Positions 43,958 through 52,547 of a stretch of 57,096 nucleotides of DNA are shown here, piece after piece. Below the pieces are notes generated by a model, which was not told the DNA's origin, did not search any database, and worked only from the letters and a program-made list of their open reading frames with translations. The position numbers and the translations under genes are program-made. The stretch's first letter is position 1; every line of letters begins with the position of its first letter. The DNA comes from Planctomycetaceae bacterium (lineage in GTDB: Bacteria > Planctomycetota > Planctomycetia > Pirellulales > PNKZ01): positions 1 through 57,096 of the forward strand of contig JAEUIN010000010.1 of the NCBI GenBank assembly GCA_016793115.1, in the 5' to 3' direction.

Positions 43958-44701
43958 ATGGGGACGAACGAAACGGCTGCGACCGATCTGGTCGCCGACG
44001 GCGATGTGCTGCTCAAAACCTGCCAAGAGCGCATCGGCTATCTCTTCAATGACTGGGCCTTACTTAGGTCGGCCCTTACGCACGCTTCCGGGGCTCAGCA
44101 TCGCCTCGCATCGAACGAACGACTTGAGTTCTTAGGCGACGCTATTTTGGGCGCCGTCGTCTGCGAAATGCTTTACCACCGTTTTCCGGAGTATCTCGAG
44201 GGAGAGCTCACGAAAATCAAGTCGGTCGTGGTCAGTCGGCAGACGTGCGCCAAAGTAAGTGAAGCGCTCGGGCTCGACGAATTCCTCCTACTTGGAAAAG
44301 GAATGTCGGTCGTCGACGGCCTGCCGCCGTCGCTTTTGGCCGATGTATTCGAATCGCTCATCGCGGCCGTGTATCTCGACGGCGGCCTGGAAGCCGCGCG
44401 AGTGTTGATCGAGAAGCACGTCGCACCGGAGATCGATTTAGCGGTCGGCGGCGAAAGCGCAGGAAATTACAAGTCGCTGCTTCAGCACTTGGCCCAACGC
44501 GAGTTCGGTACGACTCCCACCTATCAGTTGCTCGACGAAAAGGGCCCCGACCACAGCAAATGCTTCCAGATCGCCGCTGTGATCGGTCGCAATCGTTACG
44601 CCCCGGCTTGGGGCCGGAATAAGAAAGAGTCGGAACAGCGGGCGGCCCATAACGCGCTCTGCGAAATGCGCGGGGAAGACGTTCCCTACGTCTCGGAATA
44701 G
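43958..44701 (+). CDS. rnc: Ribonuclease III
   Basis: Double-strand-specific endoribonuclease that processes rRNA precursors and structured RNAs, 247 residues. The catalytic domain holds ERLEFLGDAIL (54-64) with the metal-binding Glu and Asp, and a second acidic set in LADVFESLIAAVYLDGG. The C-terminal double-stranded RNA-binding domain begins at NYKSLLQHLAQREFG and includes GRNKKESEQRAAHNAL. Normal length. argJ follows after 136 bases in the same direction. Confidence 0.96.
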   Translation: MGTNETAATDLVADGDVLLKTCQERIGYLFNDWALLRSALTHASGAQHRLASNERLEFLGDAILGAVVCEMLYHRFPEYLEGELTKIKSVVVSRQTCAKVSEALGLDEFLLLGKGMSVVDGLPPSLLADVFESLIAAVYLDGGLEAARVLIEKHVAPEIDLAVGGESAGNYKSLLQHLAQREFGTTPTYQLLDEKGPDHSKCFQIAAVIGRNRYAPAWGRNKKESEQRAAHNALCEMRGEDVPYVSE

Positions 44702-44837
44702 CCGGTCGGAACAATCGCAGGGGTCGCGAACATTCCGGCGCGAACCGGCTCTTCTCTCTGACGCGCGACGGCGATTGTCAATAGGCCGCGTCCGGTGCTA
44801 CAACCATCGCTTCCTCAATCCGACACGAGTTTAGCTT

Positions 44838-46046
44838 ATGAGTTCTTCTCCGACGTTGCCGCCGATTCCGCAAGGCTACTCGCTGGGAGGCGTCTATTGC
44901 GGTATTAAGCGCTCCGCCGACAAGCTCGACCTGTCGCTTATCGTCTCCGATCGGCCGGCAACGGCAGCCGGCGTTTACACGACGAACCTCGTATTTGCCG
45001 CGCCGGTCAAGTGGGATCGCGCGCTCACGCCCGGAACGAATCTACGCGGCGTCGTCGTGAATTCGGGCAATGCCAACGCCTGCACCGGTTCGCGCGGCGA
45101 CGCGGATTGTCGTCGGATGGCGGAACTTGCCGGCGAAACCTGCGGAGCCGATGCGGAACAACTGCTTGTGCTCTCGACCGGCATCATCGGCGAGTTCTTA
45201 CCATTGGCGAAAATCGAGGCGGGCATCGCCGACGTCGCCGGAAAGCTGGGTCGCGGCGCGGACTCGCTAGAGTCGGCGGCCCGCGGCATGCTTACGACGG
45301 ACACTCGTCATAAGGTTTCCGGACGCACAATTCAGGTCGACGGTCGATCGGTGCAAATCACCGGCATGGCCAAAGGCGCTGCGATGATCGGCCCGAACAT
45401 GGCGACGATGCTCGGCGTTATACTTACCGACGCCGCGATCGCACCCGCCGAAGCGCAGCGTCTCTTGTCCGGCTGTGTCGACGAGACGTTCAACTGCATC
45501 AGCGTCGACGGGCACATGAGCACGAACGACACGGTGCTGCTCGTGGCCAACGGCGCGGCGGGGGGCGATCCGCTCACCGGAGAGGTTCTCGAAACTTTTC
45601 GCGTCGCCTTGGCGGATGTTTGCGGAGAGTTGGCTAAAGCCATTCCGGCCGACGGCGAAGGAGCCACGCATCTAATTCAGGTTGAGGTTCGCGGTGCGAG
45701 AAGTCGAGTCGAAGCTCGCAAACTGGCCAAGAGCGTGAGCGAGAGTTTGTTGGTAAAAACGGCAATCTGCGGCGCCGATCCGAATTGGGGACGCATCGTT
45801 TCCGCAGCCGGCTACGCCGACGTCGCATTCGATCCCGCGCTTGTGAATCTTTGGGTCAACGGCATGCATCTCTATGAGAACGGAGCGCCGCTGCCGTTTG
45901 ACGATGCCGCCGCCTCACAGAACATTCGCGACCATCGCGACACCCATATCTTGTTGACGTTCGGCGAAGGAGATGCGAACCTCTCGTTTTGGACGACCGA
46001 TCTCACGGCCGAATATGTGCGGCTAAATGCCGACTACCACACCTAG
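44838..46046 (+). CDS. argJ: Bifunctional ornithine acetyltransferase / N-acetylglutamate synthase
   Basis: Recycles the acetyl group between N-acetylornithine and glutamate in the cyclic arginine pathway, 402 residues. The self-cleavage site is GPNMATML, with Thr190 becoming the N-terminal nucleophile of the beta chain. Other motifs: NSGNANACTG, STGIIGEFLP, SVDGHMSTNDTVLLVANG and GADPNWGRIVSAAGYADV. Whether it is mono- or bifunctional cannot be read from sequence alone. A Gfo/Idh gene follows after 20 bases, suggesting a shared transcript. Confidence 0.96.
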   Translation: MSSSPTLPPIPQGYSLGGVYCGIKRSADKLDLSLIVSDRPATAAGVYTTNLVFAAPVKWDRALTPGTNLRGVVVNSGNANACTGSRGDADCRRMAELAGETCGADAEQLLVLSTGIIGEFLPLAKIEAGIADVAGKLGRGADSLESAARGMLTTDTRHKVSGRTIQVDGRSVQITGMAKGAAMIGPNMATMLGVILTDAAIAPAEAQRLLSGCVDETFNCISVDGHMSTNDTVLLVANGAAGGDPLTGEVLETFRVALADVCGELAKAIPADGEGATHLIQVEVRGARSRVEARKLAKSVSESLLVKTAICGADPNWGRIVSAAGYADVAFDPALVNLWVNGMHLYENGAPLPFDDAAASQNIRDHRDTHILLTFGEGDANLSFWTTDLTAEYVRLNADYHT

Positions 46047-46066
46047 CGATAGACGCGATCGACACC

Positions 46067-47122
46067 ATGCCCGAACCGCTGCGCTTGGCCATCGTGGGAG
46101 TCGACCATCCTCACGGCGCCCATTGGCGTCAGACGCTGGAAAACTTCGAGGAAGCCGTCCAAATCGTTGCGCTTTTGCCGGGCTACGAAGGGGCGCTGGC
46201 AAGCCTAGAAGAACGCTTTGCTTCTCTTCCTCGCTTTGCAACGGTCGACGAGTTGCTCAAACGGGGCGATTTCGATGCTGCGCTGGTGGCCCTGCCAAAC
46301 AACGAAGGCCCTGCGGCCGTTATTCAACTGGCCGAAGCCGGTAAGCATGTGCTCTGCGAGAAGCCGCTCGGCGCGAGGGCAACTGAACTCGACGCGGTCG
46401 TCACGGCCGTTCGGAAGCGTCGTGTCGCCTTCCAAAGCGGCTACATGTGGCGCTACGACGATTGCGCGAATCGGCTTCGCGCCATGTGCGCCGAAAGTCG
46501 TTTCGGCAAGCTGATCAGCGTTGAAATGACGTTCGTAACGAGCGACGTCGCTCGTCGCGGTCCCGGCCATTACTTGTTTGACCCTAAAGTAAGCGGCGGC
46601 GGGTTCTTGAACTGGCTTGGCTGCCACCATCTAGATCTATTGCCTTTTGTAACGGGTCGGAGAATCGTCGGCGTGACGGCACGGCTCGGGGTTTTCGGCG
46701 GTACGCCGACGCCGGTCGAAGACGGCGGCACCGTCATTCTCGATCTGGAAGGTGGGGCAATCGCGACGTTTACCGGCGGCTATTGGCTGCCGCGGTGGGC
46801 GGGCGAGAATCGCTGGAGCGTTCGCGGCACCCAACGTTGGGTCGATTGGTTTCCGACGCGCGCGGGGACATCGGGAGTGCTGGAGATCCATGGCCCGCAG
46901 CCGCAATGGCACGCCATGGAAGAAACATTCGTCGTTGGCGCAGATTCAACGCGCGGCTACGGCGGCGCTCGCGGAGTTGCGCTAATCGCCGATTGGCTCG
47001 ATGCAATTCGCAACGGCCACGATTGCGGCAACACCGTGGAGTCATCACGCGCAACGCTCGCCGTCATCGACGCGGCTTATGAATCGTCACGCACCGGCCG
47101 TCGAATTGATTGCCGAATCTAG
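46067..47122 (+). CDS. Cytosolic Gfo/Idh/MocA family oxidoreductase
   Basis: A 351-residue oxidoreductase without a Tat signal, unlike the one at 14.2 kb. The Rossmann start is LRLAIVGVDHPHGAHW, where the usual GxGxxG is replaced by GVDHPHG; the active-site Lys lies in GKHVLCEKPLG, and the C-terminal domain has GGGFLNWLGCHHLDLLPFVTG. NAD(P)-dependent sugar oxidation is typical of the family, but the altered nucleotide loop makes cofactor use uncertain. It begins 20 bases after argJ. ATG at 46067 is the first past the argJ stop. Confidence 0.88.
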   Translation: MPEPLRLAIVGVDHPHGAHWRQTLENFEEAVQIVALLPGYEGALASLEERFASLPRFATVDELLKRGDFDAALVALPNNEGPAAVIQLAEAGKHVLCEKPLGARATELDAVVTAVRKRRVAFQSGYMWRYDDCANRLRAMCAESRFGKLISVEMTFVTSDVARRGPGHYLFDPKVSGGGFLNWLGCHHLDLLPFVTGRRIVGVTARLGVFGGTPTPVEDGGTVILDLEGGAIATFTGGYWLPRWAGENRWSVRGTQRWVDWFPTRAGTSGVLEIHGPQPQWHAMEETFVVGADSTRGYGGARGVALIADWLDAIRNGHDCGNTVESSRATLAVIDAAYESSRTGRRIDCRI

Positions 47123-47162
47123 GGGCACGACGATTTAGCCTCCGCCACGTCGATGGCGTGAC

Positions 47163-47261
47163 TGGTCGTTAATCGACCAACGTCGGGCCTCCCATGATTA
47201 ACTCTGCGGCGATCACCTACTCTCAGTTGACGTCGTCAACTAAAATCGGCGACTTGCCGAT
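47163..47261. promoter_or_regulatory. Three consecutive dyads before the hybrid kinase gene
   Basis: TGGTCG/CGACCA (47163-47179), AGTTGAC/GTCAACT (47225-47241, 3-base centre) and ATCGGC/GCCGAT (47245-47261) follow one another in the 166-base gap. The central one is a perfect 17-base dyad of operator size. They may be operators or a folded leader of the kinase mRNA. Confidence 0.35.
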
Positions 47262-47288
47262 CTCCCGGACGATTCTCCCGCCGCCGAG

Positions 47289-50200
47289 ATGCGCGTCTTC
47301 GCTTCGCATCACTTCGCCATGCAGAAACTCTTTGATACGCGCGCGCTGATCGGCTTGGCGCTCGTGGTCGTTGCAATCGTCGTCGGGCTCCTCTTCACGG
47401 TCGTGAACACGCGACGCATGCGCGACGACGCAGCTTGGGTTGTTCATACCCATCAAGTGGTCGGCGAACTTCAAGAACTTCTCTCGACGCTCAAAGACGC
47501 CGAAACCGGTCAGCGCGGCTATTTAATCACTCTCGAAGGTCGTTTTCTCGAGCCGTATGTGACTGCCCTAGCCACGCTCGACGCACGATATCGCGCCGTC
47601 TCGCAGCTCACCTTCGACAATCCGACTCGACAAGACCAACTCGGCCGGCTTCGAAAGAAGCTCGATGCAGGTATCGCGCTATTGGCCGAAAACATCGAGC
47701 AGCGTCGCACCGGCGGGTTGGAAGCGGCGCGGCGGCAATTGGTCGAGGGGCGCGGCAAAGCGCTGATGGACGAGATTCGCGCGGACGTCGCATCAATGAT
47801 TGCCGAAGAACAAGGTTTGGTGGCGCAACGCACCGCGCGACTTGACGACCAATTCCAAACGGCGGTAATCGCCGGCATCGGCGTGGCCGCGTTCGGCTTG
47901 GCTATGGTGATCGTATTCGTCGTCTTGCTTCGGCAAAGCGCGACCGTTCGAAAAGCCGCGCTTGAAGCGGTGCATCGCGAAAGCGAACAATTGAGAATTA
48001 CGCTAGCCAGCATCGGCGACGGCGTCATCACCACCGACGCCGCCGGAGCAGTTGCCATGCTCAATCCAGCGGCCGAGCACTTGACCGGCTGGCCGCAGGC
48101 CGACGCTGCGGGCGAATCCCTCGACCGTGTGTTTCACATCGTCAATGAGACGACGCGCGAGGCCGTAGAGAACCCGGCGCTCCGGTCCCTGCGAGAAGGA
48201 ACCGTCGTCGGTCTGGCGAACCATACGGTACTTATCTCTCGCACCGGCTACGAACGAGCGATTGCCGACAGCGCCGCGCCGATTCGCGATCTAGCGGGCA
48301 ATTTGCTCGGCAGCATTCTCGTATTTCGCGACGTTTCGGAAGAACGCGCCATCGAGCGGGCGTTGGCCGAAAGCGAGGCGCGCAAATCGGCCATTCTGGA
48401 ATTCGCGCTTGATGCGATCATCAGTTGCGATCACGACGGCCGAGTCATCGAGTTCAACCCGGCCGCGGAAGCTATGTTCGGCTTCGCCAAGCACGATGTC
48501 GTCGGACGCGAACTAGGCGAGTTGGTCGTACCGCCGGGTTTACGCAACCGCCATCGGGCCGGGATGCGGCGTTATCTGGAAACCGGCAATCCGACGATAC
48601 TGAATCGTCGACTGGAAATGACCGCCCTGCGAAAAGACGGTTCGGAATTTCCCGTCGAACTCGCCATCACGCCGATTCACGGCGAGGGCTCGCCGATGTT
48701 TACCGCTCACGTTCGTGACATCACGGAGCGTCGCGAGGCCGATCGGCAATTGCAAGAACGGGTGCGCCTGCTGGCGCTCACGGCCGACGTTTCCCGCGCG
48801 CTGACGCGCGGCGACACGGTGCACGACATGCTTCAAGGCTGCGCCGAGGCGGTGTTAAAGCATCTTGAGGGGGCTTTGGCCCGCATCTGGATATTCAACG
48901 AAGCCGAGCAGATGTTGCAGCTTGTGGGCAGCGCCGCGGACGCGGCGCCGCGCAGCCTCTCGCAAGAGCGCGTCCCGATAGGCCGCGAGAAAATCGGCAT
49001 TATCGCGGCACAGCGGCGACCGCTTCTCTCCAATTCGATCGTCGGCGACCCCTTGGTGCCGGACCAAGATTGGGTCCGCGCCGAAAACCTGATTTCCTTC
49101 GCCGGCTACCCGCTGCTGGTTGGAGAACGACTGGTCGGCGTGATGTCGATGTTCGCGCGCCACGTCTTGGAGCCGCATACGCTCGACGTTATGGCAAGCG
49201 TCGCCGGCGACATCGCCGTCGCCGTCGATCGAGCGCGAGCGATTCGCGAAGTCGAGGAAAGCCGCCGACTTCTGCAGGTCACGCTGGCGGGCATCGGCGA
49301 CGCGGTACTTACCACCGATTCGCAAGGTCGCGTTACATTTTTAAACCCGATCGCGGAGCAATTGACGGGTTGGACAAATGCCGAAGCGGCCGGCCGTTCG
49401 ACGGATGAGATTTTTCGAATCGTCAATGAGGCGACGAACCAAGCCGTGGAGAGTCCCGTCGAAAAAGTTTTGCGGGAAGGCCTCATCGTCGGCCTCGCGA
49501 ATCACACCGTGCTGATCGCCAAAGACGGAATTCGACGCCCGATCGACGACAGCGGCGCTCCGATCAGGAACGAGAACGGGGAATTGCTAGGCAGCGTCCT
49601 GGTGTTCCGCGACGTTTCGGAGCGTCGCAACTCGGACAGACGCCTCCGCGACGTGACCGCTCGACTCAACGCGGCCCTCGAAGCCGGAGCTATCGGCACT
49701 TGGGTCTGGGACATCGCCAACGACCGCACCTACGCCGACGACAACTTAGCCAGAATCTTTCACGTCGGCGCTACCGATGCCGAGGGGGGGCCGCAGCGAA
49801 TCTATCTGGAGTCCGTTCACCCGTTCGATCGCGAGGTCGTCGGCGAGCAGTTGCGACGCTCGCTCGAACGCGGCGAGCGGTTTGAATGCGAGTTTAGAAT
49901 TCCTCAGCCCAACGGCGAAATACGATGGTACGTCGCGCGCGGAACGATCGAGACCGACGACGCCGATCGACCGATTCGCATGCCCGGGGTCGTCGTCGAC
50001 ATCACAGATCGAAAGCGGGCCGAACAGGACATCTTCGATTTGACCGAAGCGTCGGAACGGGAGCGTCGACTTTACGACACCATTCTCTCCGCCGTTCCCG
50101 ATTTGGTCTATGTGTTTGATCTCCGCCACCGCTTCACTTACGCGAACAAAGCGTTGCTCGACATGTGGGGCAAAACGTGGAACGAGTCGATCGGCAAGAC

Positions 50201-51575
50201 TTGCCTCGAACTCGGCTATGAACCCTGGCATGCGAAGATGCACGACGAAGAAATCGACACAGTGGCCGCGACGAAGGCGCCGATTCGCAGTGAAGTTCCG
50301 TTCACCGGCACGCATGGTCGGCGGATTTACGACTACATTTTCTTCCCGGTCTTCGCCGCCGACGGTTCAGTCGAAGCAGTCGCCGGCACGACCCGCGACG
50401 TTACGGAACGCAAGCAGATGGAAGAACACTTGCGTACCGTGGCGGCCGAACTGTCGGAAGCCAATCGTCGCAAGACGGAATTCCTTGCCACGCTCGCGCA
50501 TGAGTTACGCAACCCGATGGCGCCGATTCGCACGGGGCTGGAATTGCTTAAAGTATGCAAAGGCGATCCGTCCGTCACAGACGAGACGCTCGGCATGATG
50601 GAGCGCCAAACGTTGCAGATGGTGCGTTTGATCGATGACTTGCTGGACGTTTCACGCATCACTCAAGGCAAGCTGCAGCTGCGCAAAACTCGCGTCGATT
50701 TGGCCGAAGTGATTCAATCGTCGGTCGAAGCGGTTCGCGCAACCGCGGAAGAGGCCGGGCATCGCTTGGAAGTTGAGCTTCCCGCTCAGCCCTTGAAGTT
50801 TGATGCGGATCGCAATCGTTTAGCGCAGATCATCTCCAATCTTCTCAACAACGCGGTCAAATACACGCACTCCGGCGGCCTCATTCGCCTACAATGCCGA
50901 GCCGACGACGGCCAAATCATTATCTCCGTGACCGACAACGGCATCGGCATTCCGCCGGCGATGCAATCGCGCATCTTCGAAATGTTTACTCAAATCGACC
51001 GGCCGCTCGAGCAAGGCTACACCGGGCTCGGCATTGGGCTGACGCTGGTCAAGCAATTGGTCGAGATGCATGACGGTGTCGTCGAAGTCGCTAGCGAGGG
51101 TGACGGGCGGGGGAGCACGTTCACCGTTCGCTTGCCTCTCATCGCAGAAACGACGACCGTGGCGGGCGACGTCGACGTGACGGAAATCGTCGCGGAGGCC
51201 CGCGGCCATCGCGTGCTCGTCGTCGACGACAACCTAGCGGCCGCCTCGACGCTTTCTACCGTTCTGCGTTTCTTCGGCAACGAAGTGCGTACCGCGCACG
51301 ACGGCCTGGAAGCGGTACGGCTGGCAGCCGAGTTTCTGCCGGAGTTGATCCTGATGGACCTCGGCATGCCCAAACTCTCCGGCTACGAAGCGGCGCAGCG
51401 GATCCGGCAACAGCCCTGGGGACGCGGGATCGTGTTAGCGGCACTTACCGGCTGGGGCCAGGCCGAAGATCGGCGTCGTACGCAAGAAGCCGGCTTCGAT
51501 ATCCATCTCACCAAGCCGGCCGAGCCGCGAGAACTCCTCCGACTGCTTGCAGGACTGAAACGCGAGCCGAAGTGA
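47289..51575 (+). CDS. Hybrid sensor histidine kinase (CHASE3, PAS, GAF, receiver)
   Basis: A 1428-residue membrane sensor. Transmembrane helices near 19-38 and 195-217 flank a CHASE3 domain (LKDAETGQRGYLIT). Cytoplasmic modules follow: PAS (about 230-350), PAS (365-480), GAF (490-650), PAS (655-780), PAS (785-910), PAS (930-1045), HisKA with His in LATLAHELRNPMAPIRTG, HATPase (NNAVKYTHSGG, DNGIGIP, GLGIGLTLVKQLV) and a C-terminal receiver with the phosphoacceptor Asp in LILMDLGMP. The first and fourth sensory modules are clear internal duplicates. ATG at 47289 is used; an ATG at 47319 would start directly at the first helix. No partner regulator lies beside it. Confidence 0.92.
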   Translation: MRVFASHHFAMQKLFDTRALIGLALVVVAIVVGLLFTVVNTRRMRDDAAWVVHTHQVVGELQELLSTLKDAETGQRGYLITLEGRFLEPYVTALATLDARYRAVSQLTFDNPTRQDQLGRLRKKLDAGIALLAENIEQRRTGGLEAARRQLVEGRGKALMDEIRADVASMIAEEQGLVAQRTARLDDQFQTAVIAGIGVAAFGLAMVIVFVVLLRQSATVRKAALEAVHRESEQLRITLASIGDGVITTDAAGAVAMLNPAAEHLTGWPQADAAGESLDRVFHIVNETTREAVENPALRSLREGTVVGLANHTVLISRTGYERAIADSAAPIRDLAGNLLGSILVFRDVSEERAIERALAESEARKSAILEFALDAIISCDHDGRVIEFNPAAEAMFGFAKHDVVGRELGELVVPPGLRNRHRAGMRRYLETGNPTILNRRLEMTALRKDGSEFPVELAITPIHGEGSPMFTAHVRDITERREADRQLQERVRLLALTADVSRALTRGDTVHDMLQGCAEAVLKHLEGALARIWIFNEAEQMLQLVGSAADAAPRSLSQERVPIGREKIGIIAAQRRPLLSNSIVGDPLVPDQDWVRAENLISFAGYPLLVGERLVGVMSMFARHVLEPHTLDVMASVAGDIAVAVDRARAIREVEESRRLLQVTLAGIGDAVLTTDSQGRVTFLNPIAEQLTGWTNAEAAGRSTDEIFRIVNEATNQAVESPVEKVLREGLIVGLANHTVLIAKDGIRRPIDDSGAPIRNENGELLGSVLVFRDVSERRNSDRRLRDVTARLNAALEAGAIGTWVWDIANDRTYADDNLARIFHVGATDAEGGPQRIYLESVHPFDREVVGEQLRRSLERGERFECEFRIPQPNGEIRWYVARGTIETDDADRPIRMPGVVVDITDRKRAEQDIFDLTEASERERRLYDTILSAVPDLVYVFDLRHRFTYANKALLDMWGKTWNESIGKTCLELGYEPWHAKMHDEEIDTVAATKAPIRSEVPFTGTHGRRIYDYIFFPVFAADGSVEAVAGTTRDVTERKQMEEHLRTVAAELSEANRRKTEFLATLAHELRNPMAPIRTGLELLKVCKGDPSVTDETLGMMERQTLQMVRLIDDLLDVSRITQGKLQLRKTRVDLAEVIQSSVEAVRATAEEAGHRLEVELPAQPLKFDADRNRLAQIISNLLNNAVKYTHSGGLIRLQCRADDGQIIISVTDNGIGIPPAMQSRIFEMFTQIDRPLEQGYTGLGIGLTLVKQLVEMHDGVVEVASEGDGRGSTFTVRLPLIAETTTVAGDVDVTEIVAEARGHRVLVVDDNLAAASTLSTVLRFFGNEVRTAHDGLEAVRLAAEFLPELILMDLGMPKLSGYEAAQRIRQQPWGRGIVLAALTGWGQAEDRRRTQEAGFDIHLTKPAEPRELLRLLAGLKREPK

Positions 51576-51703
51576 GCGGCGGCGGAGCCAGTGACGGTGG
51601 CTGCGAGTCGGCACGCACTTGATCCAGTCCGGAGTCGTAATGACCGCAGGAAAAATATCGGAACGGCTCGCCGGAGCCGGAACGCTCGCCTATTATTATC
51701 TGA

Positions 51704-51997
51704 ATGACTAGCTTAGCCCAAACTCCGAGTGCCGTCTGCGAACTCTGCGGTCGCGATAAACCGCTGACGTTCCATCATCTCATTCCGCGCGCGATGCATC
51801 GCAAGCCTCGTTTTCGCAAGCATTACGACAAGCAGGAGCTACGCACTCGCGGCATCGACATCTGCGGTCTCTGTCATCGCGGAATACACGACCTCTTGAG
51901 TGAGAAAGAACTCGCGGCCGAATACAACACCACGGAATTATTGCTGGCACACGAAGGCCTACGGCGGCACATCGGCTGGGTGAGAAAGCAGAAATAG
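51704..51997 (+). CDS. Small HNH-type zinc protein
   Basis: A 97-residue protein with CELCGRDKPLTFHHLIPR and, later, CGLCHRGIHDLL, the arrangement of a compact HNH nuclease with two CxxC zinc knuckles and an HH catalytic pair. It may nick or cut DNA, or be a non-catalytic relative; similar stand-alone HNH proteins occur on many chromosomes without a known role. It lies 128 bases after the hybrid kinase gene and just before the tRNA fragment that marks the island boundary, on the backbone side. Confidence 0.75.
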   Translation: MTSLAQTPSAVCELCGRDKPLTFHHLIPRAMHRKPRFRKHYDKQELRTRGIDICGLCHRGIHDLLSEKELAAEYNTTELLLAHEGLRRHIGWVRKQK

Positions 51998-52102
51998 CAC
52001 CTCCTACGACGCTGTAAGGCTGGGCGGGGACGAACCACAAAACGGCGCCGCACACAGCAGGAGACGGCCCGCTGCCGTCAAAATCGATTTTGCGTGCAAA
52101 TA

Positions 52103-52142
52103 AAACGACCCTCGTCGCAAATGAATGCGACGAGGGTCGTTT
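52103..52142 (-). terminator. Intrinsic terminator (bidirectional)
   Basis: A 17-bp perfect stem (52103-52119 with 52126-52142) and a 6-base loop. On the minus strand TTTTATTT overlaps and follows the stem end, so it would terminate the tRNA-Leu gene that once lay to its right. It may also stop the HNH transcript from the plus strand. Confidence 0.85.
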
Positions 52143-52151
52143 CGTTACAAG

Positions 52152-52203
52152 TGCGGACGAGAGGAGTTGAACCTCCAAGTCATTGCTGACACTAGAGCCT
52201 GAA
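52152..52203 (-). tRNA. tRNA-Leu(CAG) 3' half, attachment-site remnant
   Basis: Reading the minus strand: anticodon loop TTCAGGC (anticodon CAG at 52199-52201), stem strand TCTAG, a class II variable-arm hairpin GTCA-GCAA-TGAC (52179-52190), a T arm with TTCAACT loop (52160-52176), acceptor strand CGTCCGC (52153-52159) and discriminator A. CCA is not encoded. The 5' half (D arm, anticodon stem partner CTAGA and acceptor GCGGACG) is absent next to it; the sequence on the other side of the loop does not pair. The break in the anticodon loop is a standard crossover point for tyrosine integrases, so this is an att site, not a working tRNA. Confidence 0.82.
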
Positions 52204-52547
52204 TGGAATCCCCATCTCTTGCAATCGATGTGGATCATTGTGGATCAAAGTGGAAACACGTTGACATGACTCACCTTAGCAATCCCCATCCACCAACATC
52301 GATGTGGAGCGAAGTGGAAGTTCAAGGAATTATTTTGATCCACTTTGTTTGCTGTTTGTTAGTGGAATTTGCCTGTTAGAAAGCATTAGGCAACGTCTCT
52401 GGTGCTGAGTCTCAGCAGCCACGCACAGAATCACCTTCAGTGATTCTGCCATTTCGGATCACTCGGGATGGCCATTGGCGTCAGCCGTTCCACATCTATG
52501 ATCGTCGGTGTGGATTGGGGTTTCGGCTAATTGCAAAAGGTTCAGAA
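52204..52547. other. Non-coding att-region between tRNA fragment and integrase
   Basis: About 340 AT-richer bases with the split direct repeat and inverted TGGATC motifs annotated separately. No protein-coding frame is supported here; a GTG at 52440 would extend the integrase but lacks a ribosome-binding site. Confidence 0.5.
52207..52308. repeat. 28-bp split direct repeat beside the att site
   Basis: Copies at 52207-52234 and 52281-52308 share AATCCCCATC at one end and ATCGATGTGGA at the other, with seven unrelated bases between. They are 74 bp apart. GTGGA/TCCAC motifs recur nearby, including an inverted copy TGGATCAAA (52241-52249) and TTTGATCCA (52334-52342). The position next to the att core and integrase gene fits arm-type or excisionase binding sites. 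Confidence 0.55.

Noticed and set aside
52204..52547. Group I intron in tRNA-Leu as an explanation for the half tRNA
   Set aside because: No 5' half (acceptor GCGGACG strand, D arm) is found to the right, and an integrase gene with direct repeats follows, so integration explains the break better.
52440..52547. Upstream GTG start extending the integrase by 36 residues
   Set aside because: No ribosome-binding site, the extension is unlike integrase N-termini, and ATG 52548 has AAAGG before it.
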